Source: Micavibrio sp. UBA2705
Lineage (GTDB): Bacteria > Pseudomonadota > Alphaproteobacteria > Micavibrionales > Micavibrionaceae
Assembly: GCA_002354205.1 (NCBI GenBank)
Contig: DELD01000024.1
Coordinates: 25,075-80,108 of the forward strand
Length of the DNA stretch: 55,034 nucleotides
Reading direction: 5' to 3'
The notes beneath the pieces are model-generated. The model saw only the letters and a list, made by a program, of their open reading frames with translations, ran no database searches and was not told where the DNA came from. Below, one piece after another: positions 44,306 to 52,317 of the stretch (its first letter is position 1; each line of letters opens with the position of its first letter). A program made the translations under genes and the position numbers.

Positions 44306-44614
44306 TTATTGAGGAAATTTAGGAATGTTAAAGATTTTACGCGCTGTTTTTAGCGTATCTTCACCACACTCAAACGCCGTAAGCGTTGAGTATTCATAGC
44401 CATCTTTTAATTCGCTTTGGATAGATGAAAATTGATCTTGTACCTGCACATCTGCATTTTCTGGCTGCGCAATATAAAGCCAGAACTTATATTCGCTTGG
44501 CACAGCAACCATCCGCACATCCAAATCAACGCGGCGTGACGCGCGGGCAAACGCCCAACACATTTGATGTTCACTTTGTGAATGATATAACGCTATTTTT
44601 TCTGATGTGCTCAT
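44306..44614 (-). CDS. Hypothetical protein, 102 residues
   Basis: Not recognised. A small soluble alpha/beta protein: MSTSEKIALYHSQSEHQMCWAFARASRR, strands around VDLDVRMVAVPSEYKFWLYI, then a helix, ending in DTLKTARKIFNIPKFPQ. The ATG at 44614 has a GGGAG site; a longer in-frame start 13 codons up has none. It is monocistronic and convergent with lepA. Confidence 0.6.
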   Translation of the reverse strand: MSTSEKIALYHSQSEHQMCWAFARASRRVDLDVRMVAVPSEYKFWLYIAQPENADVQVQDQFSSIQSELKDGYEYSTLTAFECGEDTLKTARKIFNIPKFPQ

Positions 44615-44835
44615 GTTTCGCTCCCTAAATTGCGTGTTATTATTGATCGGCACGATATTACCATTTAAGAAAAATAGCTATAGTTATTCGTAAACTTTAG
44701 AAGCCACTCCATTTTACGGTTGATTATGTAATTATATTATGTTAAATAGTTATCCGTAACAATAATATTACGCGGTAGATATCAAACAAAAAGCTAAAGA
44801 ATTAAAACACCGCGCATTAAGGGAGGGATACGATT

Positions 44836-46083
44836 ATGTCAAAATCAAAATATGCAAAGGCGAAATATGTACTGGGTTTAAGCACAATATTAAGCCTGCC
44901 TATTGCTGCGCAGGCAACACAGACACAGCCCATTGATGAAACAGCGTTAACGGCAAGAAATGCACTGACATATAATCAAGAATCCAGCCCGCAACATGAC
45001 ACATCCTATATTTCAATATCAAGTACAGCCCAACGCCCCAATTATGGCGCGCCTTATAATCATATGCTCACTTCAACGCAAACACAGCGCATCACGGCGG
45101 AAATTGGCCAATCAAAATCAAACTGGTTTTGGAATGCAAGCACAAGCGTCGCGCAGCAAAATCAACCCTACAGAGCGCAGAAATACGTTGATTTCTCACG
45201 TGTAAACCGCAGCAATTTTGAGCATAAATATATTCGCTTCCCAAGTTTAATCACGACCGGAGTGCCTATATTAGGCGAGGCATTAGAAAAGAGCCTTAAT
45301 AAAGCCGTACATAAACGTTTAACCAAAACTGCCGAACAATATGCGCGCGTCGAGGCCTTTAACCGGCTACAAAAATACGCAGAAGAGCTGCAATCCGCAA
45401 ATCCTGAACTTTATGCACCTACAAGTGACGTTACAGAAACGCAGCACCTTGCCCGCTTTGATAGAGCTTTGTTTAATCACGCCGCAATCGCTCCGCGGCC
45501 ACTTAATATGAGCCTTTTTTCTTTTGATAACACCATACATCATAACATGCAGAGCGTGCTTGATTATTATCATGCCGCCCGTGATCTCTCAGGTGTAAGG
45601 CTTCGCGGTGAAATTGGTTATAAAACCAATAGCGTCCAATGGCGCATGGGCGTACAAAAGCAAAAGGTTGATGGCTTTAGGAACAGCATTGAGCAACAAG
45701 AACGTAAAAGCATTTATAGCACGGCAAACTGGGATATTTCTGAGCGGATAAATTATTTCCATGTTTTCACCCGTGAAAGATTTGAAAACCGTTTTGGCCT
45801 AGAGGGGTTTTCGCATGAATCTTCTGCGCAATATCACCGTCTAAGCTATGCCGTTAATGAAAACACGCATTTATTCATTGGCAAAGGACGGCTGCATGAC
45901 GACCTTATTGGCAATGCAGAGCGCTATCATAGCGGCGTACAAAACTGCACAGAACTTCAAAAAACATGGGATATTTGCTCTAGCCTTAGTTACCAGAAGA
46001 CAAGCTACGCCGAAGCCGACAGCGAAATTATGCGCGGCAAGAACGGCGTGCATGCTGCACTCACGGCGAAGATACGCTTTTAA
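44836..46083 (+). CDS. Secreted protein with outer-membrane beta-barrel features
   Basis: A 415-residue protein with a signal peptide (about 1-27, cut after AAQA). The C-terminal half alternates polar and aromatic residues in strand-like runs (VRLRGEIGYK, VQWRMGVQKQK, THLFIGKGR, DICSSLSYQK) and the last strand ends AALTAKIRF with terminal Phe, the usual outer-membrane insertion signal. The N-terminal part contains a helical segment (about 155-195). The barrel class is not recognised. GGGAGG precedes the ATG. It stands alone, with a 182-base AT-rich gap upstream that shows no clear promoter. Confidence 0.7.
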   Translation: MSKSKYAKAKYVLGLSTILSLPIAAQATQTQPIDETALTARNALTYNQESSPQHDTSYISISSTAQRPNYGAPYNHMLTSTQTQRITAEIGQSKSNWFWNASTSVAQQNQPYRAQKYVDFSRVNRSNFEHKYIRFPSLITTGVPILGEALEKSLNKAVHKRLTKTAEQYARVEAFNRLQKYAEELQSANPELYAPTSDVTETQHLARFDRALFNHAAIAPRPLNMSLFSFDNTIHHNMQSVLDYYHAARDLSGVRLRGEIGYKTNSVQWRMGVQKQKVDGFRNSIEQQERKSIYSTANWDISERINYFHVFTRERFENRFGLEGFSHESSAQYHRLSYAVNENTHLFIGKGRLHDDLIGNAERYHSGVQNCTELQKTWDICSSLSYQKTSYAEADSEIMRGKNGVHAALTAKIRF

Positions 46084-46214
46084 TGCAAAGCAAGCATTGC
46101 ACAGCAAGCAACGCTTCTCTTGTTGAGAAAACTTACAATTTTTAGCAATGCGCTATCTTAACGCAGGCACTCCTTATAAAATATAGTTAGAAAATTTTTT
46201 AAGGAGTATATCTG

Positions 46215-46538
46215 ATGAACACTGTATCCGACATCCAATTCCCCGAAGTTTTTCAAAAGCTTCCTGCATTTAAATGCCGTTTCGATGCCTTTCAAATGAT
46301 GGGGGAAAACTGCAAAATCCTTTTTGCAACCTACCCGCCGAACACTGATATTGAACCACATACCCATGACACGTTTAACTGGGGTCTTATTACACGCGGC
46401 GCCATGCATTTAACTGTTGAAGGCGTTGAAAAAACTTATGGTGTAGGTGAATGGTTTAACGTCCCTTTAGAAGCCAATCATTCCGCACGCTGCGATGACG
46501 CGACAGAAGTTATTGAATTCTGGTTTAAGCCTGAATAA
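46215..46538 (+). CDS. Cupin-domain protein
   Basis: A 107-residue single-domain cupin. Motif 1 is EPHTHDTFNWGLITRG with His49 and His51 as metal ligands (the usual Glu position seems to be Asn55). Motif 2 is GEWFNVPLEANHSA with His89. Such small cupins bind a divalent metal and serve as enzymes or sensors; no specific role can be given. AAGGAG precedes the ATG by eight bases. Confidence 0.85.
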   Translation: MNTVSDIQFPEVFQKLPAFKCRFDAFQMMGENCKILFATYPPNTDIEPHTHDTFNWGLITRGAMHLTVEGVEKTYGVGEWFNVPLEANHSARCDDATEVIEFWFKPE

Positions 46539-46567
46539 CGCTGCGCCTTATTAACGCCACATTATCA

Positions 46568-46596
46568 TTGACATAATCATTATTTTTTCTTATGGT
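46568..46596 (+). promoter_or_regulatory. Promoter of the 46622-48763 gene group
   Basis: A perfect TTGACA (46568-46573) and TATGGT (46591-46596) are 17 bases apart, predicting a very short leader of about 18 bases before the ATG at 46622. Confidence 0.5.
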
Positions 46597-46621
46597 AACC
46601 TTCCACCATAAGGGAAGAAAA

Positions 46622-47260
46622 ATGGATTTATTTAAAAAGCTCAAAACCGCCTTTTCTGCCAAGCTGGACTCCCTTGAAGAGTCTATGGCATTGGCGAATC
46701 CTTTAGACATTCAAATTTTTGAAGGATTAATGAGCGAATCAAAAGCGCTGAGTTACTGCATAACGACATTATGCTTAGATAACGATATCGACATTAATGA
46801 CATTATCCGCGCACTGCACCCCTGCACTATTGAAATTGCCAAAAAACTCTATTTTGATGGCTTCAGCGCAGAAGATATGAGCATCGAAGAATGCACCGCG
46901 GCACTTAAAAATGAGTGGCTGCTTTTCTACCCTGATGCACTGTTCCTTGAACAAGCTATGCGTCACGGCTTTGATGCACAGGCGCAAAAACAAGACCTTA
47001 CCCACGCATTGCTTGATGATGCCAATGAACGCTTAAGCGACGCAAATAAAGTTTTTTATGATAATTTCTGTGCCTTTATGGGCTATAAAAACGGTGAAAT
47101 GCCGCCGCACCGTATTGTCGACAGCGTCAATTATGCGATTGAGCACGATATGTGCTACGGCAAAGCTTTAACGCATTGGTTCCCATGTGCAAACGCCATG
47201 ATTGATGACGAACCATCACAAGCAGCGCCAGCAACATATTTACCAAAACAAAGCTTATAA
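46622..47260 (+). CDS. Orphan protein, tandem paralog A (212 residues)
   Basis: Not recognised. It starts with an amphipathic helix (MDLFKKLKTAFSAKLDSLEES) and is largely helical. Near the end it carries the pair signature FCAFMGYKNGEMPPHRIVDSVNYAIEHDMCYGKALTHWFP, shared with the next gene (FCAYMGY...FAIDNNMMEGKPLERWFP). It contains six cysteines but no signal peptide, so it is probably cytoplasmic or membrane-associated. The ATG at 46622 follows AAGGGAAG. An operon with the paralog 17 bases downstream is likely. Confidence 0.75.
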   Translation: MDLFKKLKTAFSAKLDSLEESMALANPLDIQIFEGLMSESKALSYCITTLCLDNDIDINDIIRALHPCTIEIAKKLYFDGFSAEDMSIEECTAALKNEWLLFYPDALFLEQAMRHGFDAQAQKQDLTHALLDDANERLSDANKVFYDNFCAFMGYKNGEMPPHRIVDSVNYAIEHDMCYGKALTHWFPCANAMIDDEPSQAAPATYLPKQSL

Positions 47261-47277
47261 GAGCAGGGAGAATAAGA

Positions 47278-47907
47278 ATGTTCAATATACTTAGCAAAAT
47301 CAAAGAAGCCTTTGACCAAAGCGCCCCTAAAGATAGCCTGCCCGCGGACACGCTGTTTGAAGTGCGCTTGCAAATATTTCAAGCCTTGCACATCTGCCTG
47401 AATGATTTGGTGATTGATGGTCACATTGAAAACAGCCGCTTAACCGACATGCTTGACGAAGACGTACTTGAAATTTCACGCCAGGATATTACCCCCGCCA
47501 TGTTTGAGCGTGAATTAATGTCCGTTGAGAGTAAGGCAGACGCTATTGAGGCCAATTGCGTACAGTTTTATGTCGAAGCTTTGGTGCAATATGTCAGCCA
47601 TGACGCATCTCTCACGCAGAGAATACTCGATGGTGACAGTACAGCGATCAAAACACTTGATACAGCGTCTATTGAAGCGATAAATGACGTACTCGCCGAA
47701 ATTAACGACCAGTTCCATGAACAGTTTTGTGCCTATATGGGCTATAACCCTGCTGATATGGGTTACGACGCCATTCACGAAGCTGTGCATTTTGCCATCG
47801 ACAACAATATGATGGAAGGCAAGCCATTAGAGCGCTGGTTCCCTGTTGCTATTGCTAACATGCCTGACCTTGCGCCGCATAATCCAGTTGCAACACCGCG
47901 CCCATAA
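47278..47907 (+). CDS. Orphan protein, tandem paralog B (209 residues)
   Basis: Not recognised, but clearly a paralog of the preceding gene. It has an amphipathic start (MFNILSKIKEAFDQS), a matching helical core (ALHICLNDLVIDGHIENSRLTDML, parallel to SYCITTLCLDNDIDINDIIRAL) and the end signature FCAYMGYNPADMGYDAIHEAVHFAIDNNMMEGKPLERWFP. It is acidic, and the C-terminal tail ends PVATPRP. GGGAG lies before the ATG. The pair was probably created by local duplication and then diverged strongly. Confidence 0.75.
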   Translation: MFNILSKIKEAFDQSAPKDSLPADTLFEVRLQIFQALHICLNDLVIDGHIENSRLTDMLDEDVLEISRQDITPAMFERELMSVESKADAIEANCVQFYVEALVQYVSHDASLTQRILDGDSTAIKTLDTASIEAINDVLAEINDQFHEQFCAYMGYNPADMGYDAIHEAVHFAIDNNMMEGKPLERWFPVAIANMPDLAPHNPVATPRP

Positions 47908-47923
47908 CGCTATATAAGGCGCT

Positions 47924-48763
47924 ATGGAATGTTTAGACCTTACAGAATGCGCCTGCACGGTTTTGCGCTGCGCCGATGGCGATGAAAAAGCGCGCCTCAC
48001 GCGGCGCTATGTTGATGCAATCGCCCAAAACCAAACGCGCGTAACGATTGGCGATAACGCCCCTGATTTGCGCCCAAATCGTCCAGATGCGCCAGAATTA
48101 CTGATGCCGCATAAAATGCCAAAGCGGCGTAATGCAGGCTCATTAAAAAGTAAAATCATCCTCCTGCACGCTATCGCTCATATTGAGTTAAACGCAATTG
48201 ACCTTGCATGGGACATGCTTGCGCGCTTTGCGCCGCTGCATAATGATAAGACGCAGCATGATGGCGGATCATTTACCCTGCCCACCGCTTTTTACACGGA
48301 CTGGCTGCGCGTTGCCGGCGATGAGGCTAAGCATTTTCTACTCATTAATGACTACCTCAAAACGCTCGGCGCGGCTTACGGTGATTACCCTGCCCATGAC
48401 GGGCTGTGGGAAGCCGCAGAAAAAACGCGCCATGACATTGCGGCAAGGCTTGCCATTGTGCCGATGGTGCTTGAAGCGCGCGGCCTTGATGTCACGCCGC
48501 ATATGATTGAAAAGTTCAAGAGCCAAGGCGACCAAGACACGGTTGATATTCTTGAAATTATCCTGCGTGAAGAAGTCGACCATGTGCGCATTGGTCGCCA
48601 CTGGTTTGAAGCATATTGCGCCGCCCATGATCATGACATTGAAACATATTGGCAGGGGTTAGTACGTGAATATTTTCACGGCACATTAAAGCGCCCGTTC
48701 AACCATGATGACCGCGCAAAAGCAGGCATGATCCGCGATTGGTACGAACCGCTTGCGGATTAA
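47924..48763 (+). CDS. DUF455 ferritin-like protein
   Basis: A 279-residue protein of the DUF455 family, ferritin-like and probably di-iron binding. HAIAHIELNAIDLAWD (82-97), the AGDEAKHF motif, RLAIVPMVLEARGLDVTP and EEVDHVRIGRHWF supply the paired Glu/His ligands expected on a four-helix bundle. The enzymatic role of the family is not settled. It starts 17 bases after the preceding orphan stop with an AAGG, so it may be in one operon with the two tandem paralogs. Confidence 0.88.
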   Translation: MECLDLTECACTVLRCADGDEKARLTRRYVDAIAQNQTRVTIGDNAPDLRPNRPDAPELLMPHKMPKRRNAGSLKSKIILLHAIAHIELNAIDLAWDMLARFAPLHNDKTQHDGGSFTLPTAFYTDWLRVAGDEAKHFLLINDYLKTLGAAYGDYPAHDGLWEAAEKTRHDIAARLAIVPMVLEARGLDVTPHMIEKFKSQGDQDTVDILEIILREEVDHVRIGRHWFEAYCAAHDHDIETYWQGLVREYFHGTLKRPFNHDDRAKAGMIRDWYEPLAD

Positions 48764-48872
48764 AAGCCGCATTAAAAAGCGGTTAGCGGAATATCTCCCA
48801 TCAATAGACAATATGGCGTAAAATTGCTAATCTAGCCCCATATTTTAAATAATAATAAGGGAGCATCACAAG

Positions 48873-50096
48873 ATGAAAACACAAGATTATATCAGCCGCG
48901 AAGAAGCATATTTAGCCTATAATTATCACCCACTACCCGTTGTTTTAAACAAGGCCGAAGGCGTGTGGGTATGGGACGTTGAAGGCAATAAATACCTTGA
49001 TTTTCTAAGCGCCTATAGCGCCGTGAGCGCAGGCCATGTGAACCCCCGCCTTAAAAAAGCCCTTGTCGATCAGCTTGAAACCCTAGATGTACCAAGCCGC
49101 GCCTTTTATACTGATAAGCTTGGCCTGTTTGCAGAAAAGCTTTGTAAAGTCACGGGCATGGATAAAATGTTGCCGATGAATACAGGTGCAGAAGCCGTTG
49201 AAACTGCGATTAAAGCGGCGCGCCGTTGGGGGTACATGCATAAAAACATTGCCAAAGACCAAGCTAAAATTCTTGTTTCTTCTGGTAACTTCCACGGACG
49301 CACAACCACCATTGTCGGATTTTCATCAGATAAAGAATATAAAGAAAACTTTGGTCCATTTGATGGCGGCTTTATCGAAACGCCTTATGGTGATATTGCT
49401 GCATTTGAAAAACTTGCAGCTGACCCAAATGTCTGCGCGTATATTACAGAGCCCATGCAAGGTGAAGCAGGGATTATCATTCCGCCAAAAGGCTGGCTTA
49501 CAGGCATTCAGAAAATCTGTAGAAAATATAACGTTCTGTTTATTTGTGATGAAATTCAATCAGGCATGGGGCGCACAGGTAAGGATTTTGCATTCCAGCA
49601 TGAAATTGATAAGCCAGATGGTCTTATATTGGGTAAAGCCCTTGGCGGCGGTATATACCCAGTTTCCGCATTCCTAGCACGTAGCGATGTCATGGAAGTC
49701 TTTAACCCAGGTTCACACGGCTCCACATTTGGCGGCAATCCGCTTGCCGCGGCAATTGGCATTGAAGCGCTTGACATCATGAAAGATGAAAAACTGACTG
49801 AACGTAGCGCAGAGCATGGCGCTTACATTATGGACGAGCTTGCCAAAATTGATACCGCATTAATTACTGAAATTCGCGGCGCGGGTTTATGGATCGGCAT
49901 TGATATTGACCCAAAAATCGCATCAGCGCGTGCAGTATGCGAAGAATTAAAACTGCGCGGCCTTTTGTGCAAAGAAACACATGAAACTGTTGTACGTCTT
50001 GCACCGCCACTCACAATATCTAAAGACGATATTGATTGGGCGCTTGGTCACATTCGTGAAGTTATCACGCTGATGGAACAAAAAGCGGCTGCTTAA
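48873..50096 (+). CDS. rocD: Ornithine aminotransferase
   Basis: RocD is the PLP enzyme that converts ornithine and 2-oxoglutarate to glutamate semialdehyde and glutamate. The 407 residues show LPMNTGAEAVETAIKAARRW (PLP phosphate region), GNFHGRTT, EPMQGEAGI, ICDEIQSGMGRTG and the Schiff-base Lys255 in GKALGGGIYPVSA. FNPGSHGSTFGGNPLA is typical of ornithine aminotransferases. AAGGGAG precedes the ATG. It is monocistronic; its transcript runs into the structured gap that follows. Confidence 0.94.
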   Translation: MKTQDYISREEAYLAYNYHPLPVVLNKAEGVWVWDVEGNKYLDFLSAYSAVSAGHVNPRLKKALVDQLETLDVPSRAFYTDKLGLFAEKLCKVTGMDKMLPMNTGAEAVETAIKAARRWGYMHKNIAKDQAKILVSSGNFHGRTTTIVGFSSDKEYKENFGPFDGGFIETPYGDIAAFEKLAADPNVCAYITEPMQGEAGIIIPPKGWLTGIQKICRKYNVLFICDEIQSGMGRTGKDFAFQHEIDKPDGLILGKALGGGIYPVSAFLARSDVMEVFNPGSHGSTFGGNPLAAAIGIEALDIMKDEKLTERSAEHGAYIMDELAKIDTALITEIRGAGLWIGIDIDPKIASARAVCEELKLRGLLCKETHETVVRLAPPLTISKDDIDWALGHIREVITLMEQKAAA

Positions 50097-50108
50097 TATT
50101 TGAAAAGC

Positions 50109-50278
50109 AAAAATCCGCAAGTGGAGTATGGGGAGGTCTCCACTTGCCTGTGTGAGGGCTATATAAGATAGCCTAGGGTAGTGTGTGTGTGGTTTATAGG
50201 TGCAGGGTTTGCGCCCTACACCACGCCTCCTTCGGCATTTTTATTATGCCTTAAGGAAACCACCTTAACATTGGAACA
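50109..50278 (-). ncRNA. Candidate small RNA with five hairpins and anti-Shine-Dalgarno loop
   Basis: About 170 bases with no reading frame but dense perfect inverted repeats. In plus-strand coordinates these are 50251-50268 (TTAAGG/CCTTAA), 50234-50250 (GGCAT/ATGCC), 50199-50222 (GGTG.AGGG/CCCT.CACC), 50157-50173 (GGCTAT/ATAGCC) and 50117-50147 (10-base stem). Read on the minus strand, the last stem is GCAAGTGGAG/CTCCACTTGC with loop ACCTCCCCATA and a GGATTTTT tail, a plausible terminator. A minus-strand promoter lies at 50285-50313. The CCTCC loop resembles the anti-SD loops of alphaproteobacterial trans-acting sRNAs. It matches no named RNA I know. Confidence 0.5.
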
Positions 50279-50284
50279 ATGCAA

Positions 50285-50313
50285 ATTATAAAACCTGCTT
50301 TTCACAATGTCTT
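50285..50313 (-). promoter_or_regulatory. Promoter of the candidate small RNA
   Basis: On the minus strand, AAGACA (50313-50308) and a perfect TATAAT (50290-50285) are 17 bases apart. No gene start lies downstream on that strand; only the hairpin-rich region 50109-50278 does. Confidence 0.5.
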
Positions 50314-50363
50314 GGTACTCTTTGTACGTTTCATATTTAGGAATGGATCATTTCTATTATATA

Positions 50364-50398
50364 TAAAAAAACGGTTTTCTTTATTATTAAGAAAACCG
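50364..50398 (-). terminator. Terminator of the secreted orphan at 50431
   Basis: CGGTTTTCTT (50372-50381) pairs with AAGAAAACCG (50389-50398) around a 7-base loop. On the minus strand the stem is followed by a run of T, matching the end of the gene at 50431. Confidence 0.85.
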
Positions 50399-50430
50399 CT
50401 TATCTAAACATTTATTCACCGATCGCTAGT

Positions 50431-51024
50431 TTAATAATGTAAACCAACATCTTGACCATAGATAGATATCATATCTTCGCTCACAGCTCCGTCATAATTA
50501 ATATCAATAACAAATTCGCCATTAATCTTACCCTTACCGGTCACCCTACCATGTGTCGTTTCTTCCTTAATATTATCCCCTAGGTCGAAAATTTTAAGTT
50601 GCTCAGGGTTTTCTACACCTAAAGTTTTTAAGAATACAGAATCAAATCTAACTTTTCCTTCATAAGAAATTTTTTGTTCTAACTGTGTGGCGCTAATATC
50701 ATAACGCGCGCAGTTTTCTGCGCCTTTTCTAGCAACCAATGTAAATTTATCATTACTGTTATCATTTGTAATAACAGAAAACTCACAATTATTCCTCATA
50801 CAGCTATGGTTGCTTAATACACTTTTTCTCTCCTTTCGATCTATTAGCGCCTTACGCTCTTTACGATCACATGGCGTATATTCCGATGTTTTATATATAT
50901 ACTCATATTTCTTGTCTAGCTGTGTCGTTAAGCCATTAGCTGTATCAGCAAAAGCGTATTGTGATACGATCACAAGCCCTAACGCGGACAAAACTAACGG
51001 CTTAGCTACGGATAAAATTTTCAT
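50431..51024 (-). CDS. Secreted orphan protein with DRKERK repeat, 197 residues
   Basis: Not recognised. A signal peptide spans about residues 1-26 (ending YAFA). The mature protein has cysteines at 52, 75, 80 and 105, consistent with two disulfides, and a basic hexapeptide repeated twice nine residues apart (DRKERK at 53-58 and 62-67). The rest is strand-rich with Gly/Asn/Asp turns. AGGAGC precedes the ATG and a strong terminator follows, so it is a well-delimited single gene in the periplasm or outside the cell. Confidence 0.75.
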   Translation of the reverse strand: MKILSVAKPLVLSALGLVIVSQYAFADTANGLTTQLDKKYEYIYKTSEYTPCDRKERKALIDRKERKSVLSNHSCMRNNCEFSVITNDNSNDKFTLVARKGAENCARYDISATQLEQKISYEGKVRFDSVFLKTLGVENPEQLKIFDLGDNIKEETTHGRVTGKGKINGEFVIDINYDGAVSEDMISIYGQDVGLHY

Positions 51025-51088
51025 ATAATGCTCCTTTGTGCTCTAAAAATAAGAACACAAAACTATCATAGAGGTATTATCAAAACGT

Positions 51089-51132
51089 TAAAAAAAATCC
51101 CAGCAGGCCTATTACTGAGCTTGCTGGGATTT
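51089..51132 (-). terminator. Terminator of mdh
   Basis: AAATCCCAGCA (51095-51105) pairs with TGCTGGGATTT (51122-51132), an 11-base perfect stem, and on the minus strand is followed by eight T residues. It begins 29 bases after the mdh stop. Confidence 0.92.
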
Positions 51133-51160
51133 CAGATTTTTTTTTATAGCTTAATAACTA

Positions 51161-52111
51161 TTAAGCGGCTTTATTAATGCTGCCCAATAGGTCTTTGACT
51201 GCAGCAACTGAATTATCAAACATTGCCTGCTCTTCTGCGTTCAGTTCAATTTCAACAATTTTCTCAACGCCGTCTTTACCAATCATTACTGGTACGCCGA
51301 TATATAGGCCATCAACGCCATATTCACCGTTTAAGCGCGCAGCACACGGCAAGATACGTTTCTTATCACGTAGGTAACTTTCCGCCATGGCAATCGCCGA
51401 AGATGCTGGTGCATAGAAAGCTGAACCTGTTTTTAACAGCGCAACAATTTCGCCGCCGCCATTGCGTGTACGGTCAACAATTGCGTCAATCTTGTCTTGT
51501 GTTGTCCAACCCATTTTAACAAGGTCAGGCAATGGAATACCTGCAACTGTTGAATAGCGCACTAATGGCACCATTGTGTCACCGTGACCACCAAGTACGA
51601 ATGCTGTGATGTCTTCTACTGACACGCCAAATTCATCCGCCAAGAAGTGTGAAAAACGTGCACTATCAAGAACGCCAGCCATACCAACAACTTTTTTGTC
51701 AGGGAAACCTGTAACGCGCTGCATAACATCAACCATTACATCCAATGGGTTTGTGATAACGATAACAAATGCATTTGGTGCATATTTTTTAATGTTTTCA
51801 CCAACTGTTTCGATGATGCCTGTATTAATGCCAATAAGGTCATCACGAGACATACCTGGCTTACGTGGAATACCCGCAGTAACGATAACAACATCAGAAC
51901 CTTCAATTACCGCGTAATCATTTGAACCTTGATAATGGCAGTCAAAGTTTTCAACTGGTGATAATTCAGCCAAGTCGAGCGCTTTACCTTGTGGTACGCC
52001 CTCTGCAATATCAACCAGCGCGACATCGCCTAATTCTTTCATACCTGCAAGCAGTGCAAGTGTACCACCAATTTGACCTGCACCAATAAGTGCAATTTTG
52101 TTACGTGCCAT
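51161..52111 (-). CDS. mdh: Malate dehydrogenase (LDH-like type)
   Basis: Mdh oxidises malate to oxaloacetate with NAD in the TCA cycle. The 316 residues have the NAD loop IGAGQIGGTLA (9-19), the mobile loop IPRKPGMSRDDL with Arg83 for malate specificity and Arg89, ITNPLDVMV, Asp149/Arg152 (GVLDSARF) and catalytic His176 (GGHGDTMVP). This LDH-like class is usual in Alphaproteobacteria. The ATG at 52111 follows AGGAGAG; an upstream in-frame start is not supported. Unlike many relatives it is not followed by sucCD but stands alone. Confidence 0.97.
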   Translation of the reverse strand: MARNKIALIGAGQIGGTLALLAGMKELGDVALVDIAEGVPQGKALDLAELSPVENFDCHYQGSNDYAVIEGSDVVIVTAGIPRKPGMSRDDLIGINTGIIETVGENIKKYAPNAFVIVITNPLDVMVDVMQRVTGFPDKKVVGMAGVLDSARFSHFLADEFGVSVEDITAFVLGGHGDTMVPLVRYSTVAGIPLPDLVKMGWTTQDKIDAIVDRTRNGGGEIVALLKTGSAFYAPASSAIAMAESYLRDKKRILPCAARLNGEYGVDGLYIGVPVMIGKDGVEKIVEIELNAEEQAMFDNSVAAVKDLLGSINKAA

Positions 52112-52239
52112 TTGAGACTCTCCTGAAAAATAAGACAAAATTAAATACTGCGTTTAAGATACGCCAAATCACCAAGACTGCAAGGGGTAAGGTTAAATTT
52201 ATACGAAATCATCACCCTACAACATAGTTTCCATATATA

Positions 52240-52268
52240 TTGACTTTGCCTGTAAATTGCGGTAAATT
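52240..52268 (+). promoter_or_regulatory. Promoter of the DUF1190-like gene
   Basis: TTGACT (52240-52245) and TAAATT (52263-52268) are 17 bases apart, placing transcription start about 43 bases before the ATG at 52318. Confidence 0.5.
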
Positions 52269-52317
52269 GCTCCATTACGTTTCATGCAAAATAAAACAAC
52301 ACTCAGGGAGATCGGCA

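Noticed and set aside
48761..48786. Weak hairpin AGCCGC / GCGGTT after the DUF455 gene as a terminator
   Set aside because: Only six pairs, one of them G-T, and no T-run.
50109..50278. Identity of the structured region as 6S RNA, SRP RNA, tmRNA or RNase P RNA
   Set aside because: The two ends do not pair with each other as in 6S, and none of the conserved core sequences of the other RNAs is present.
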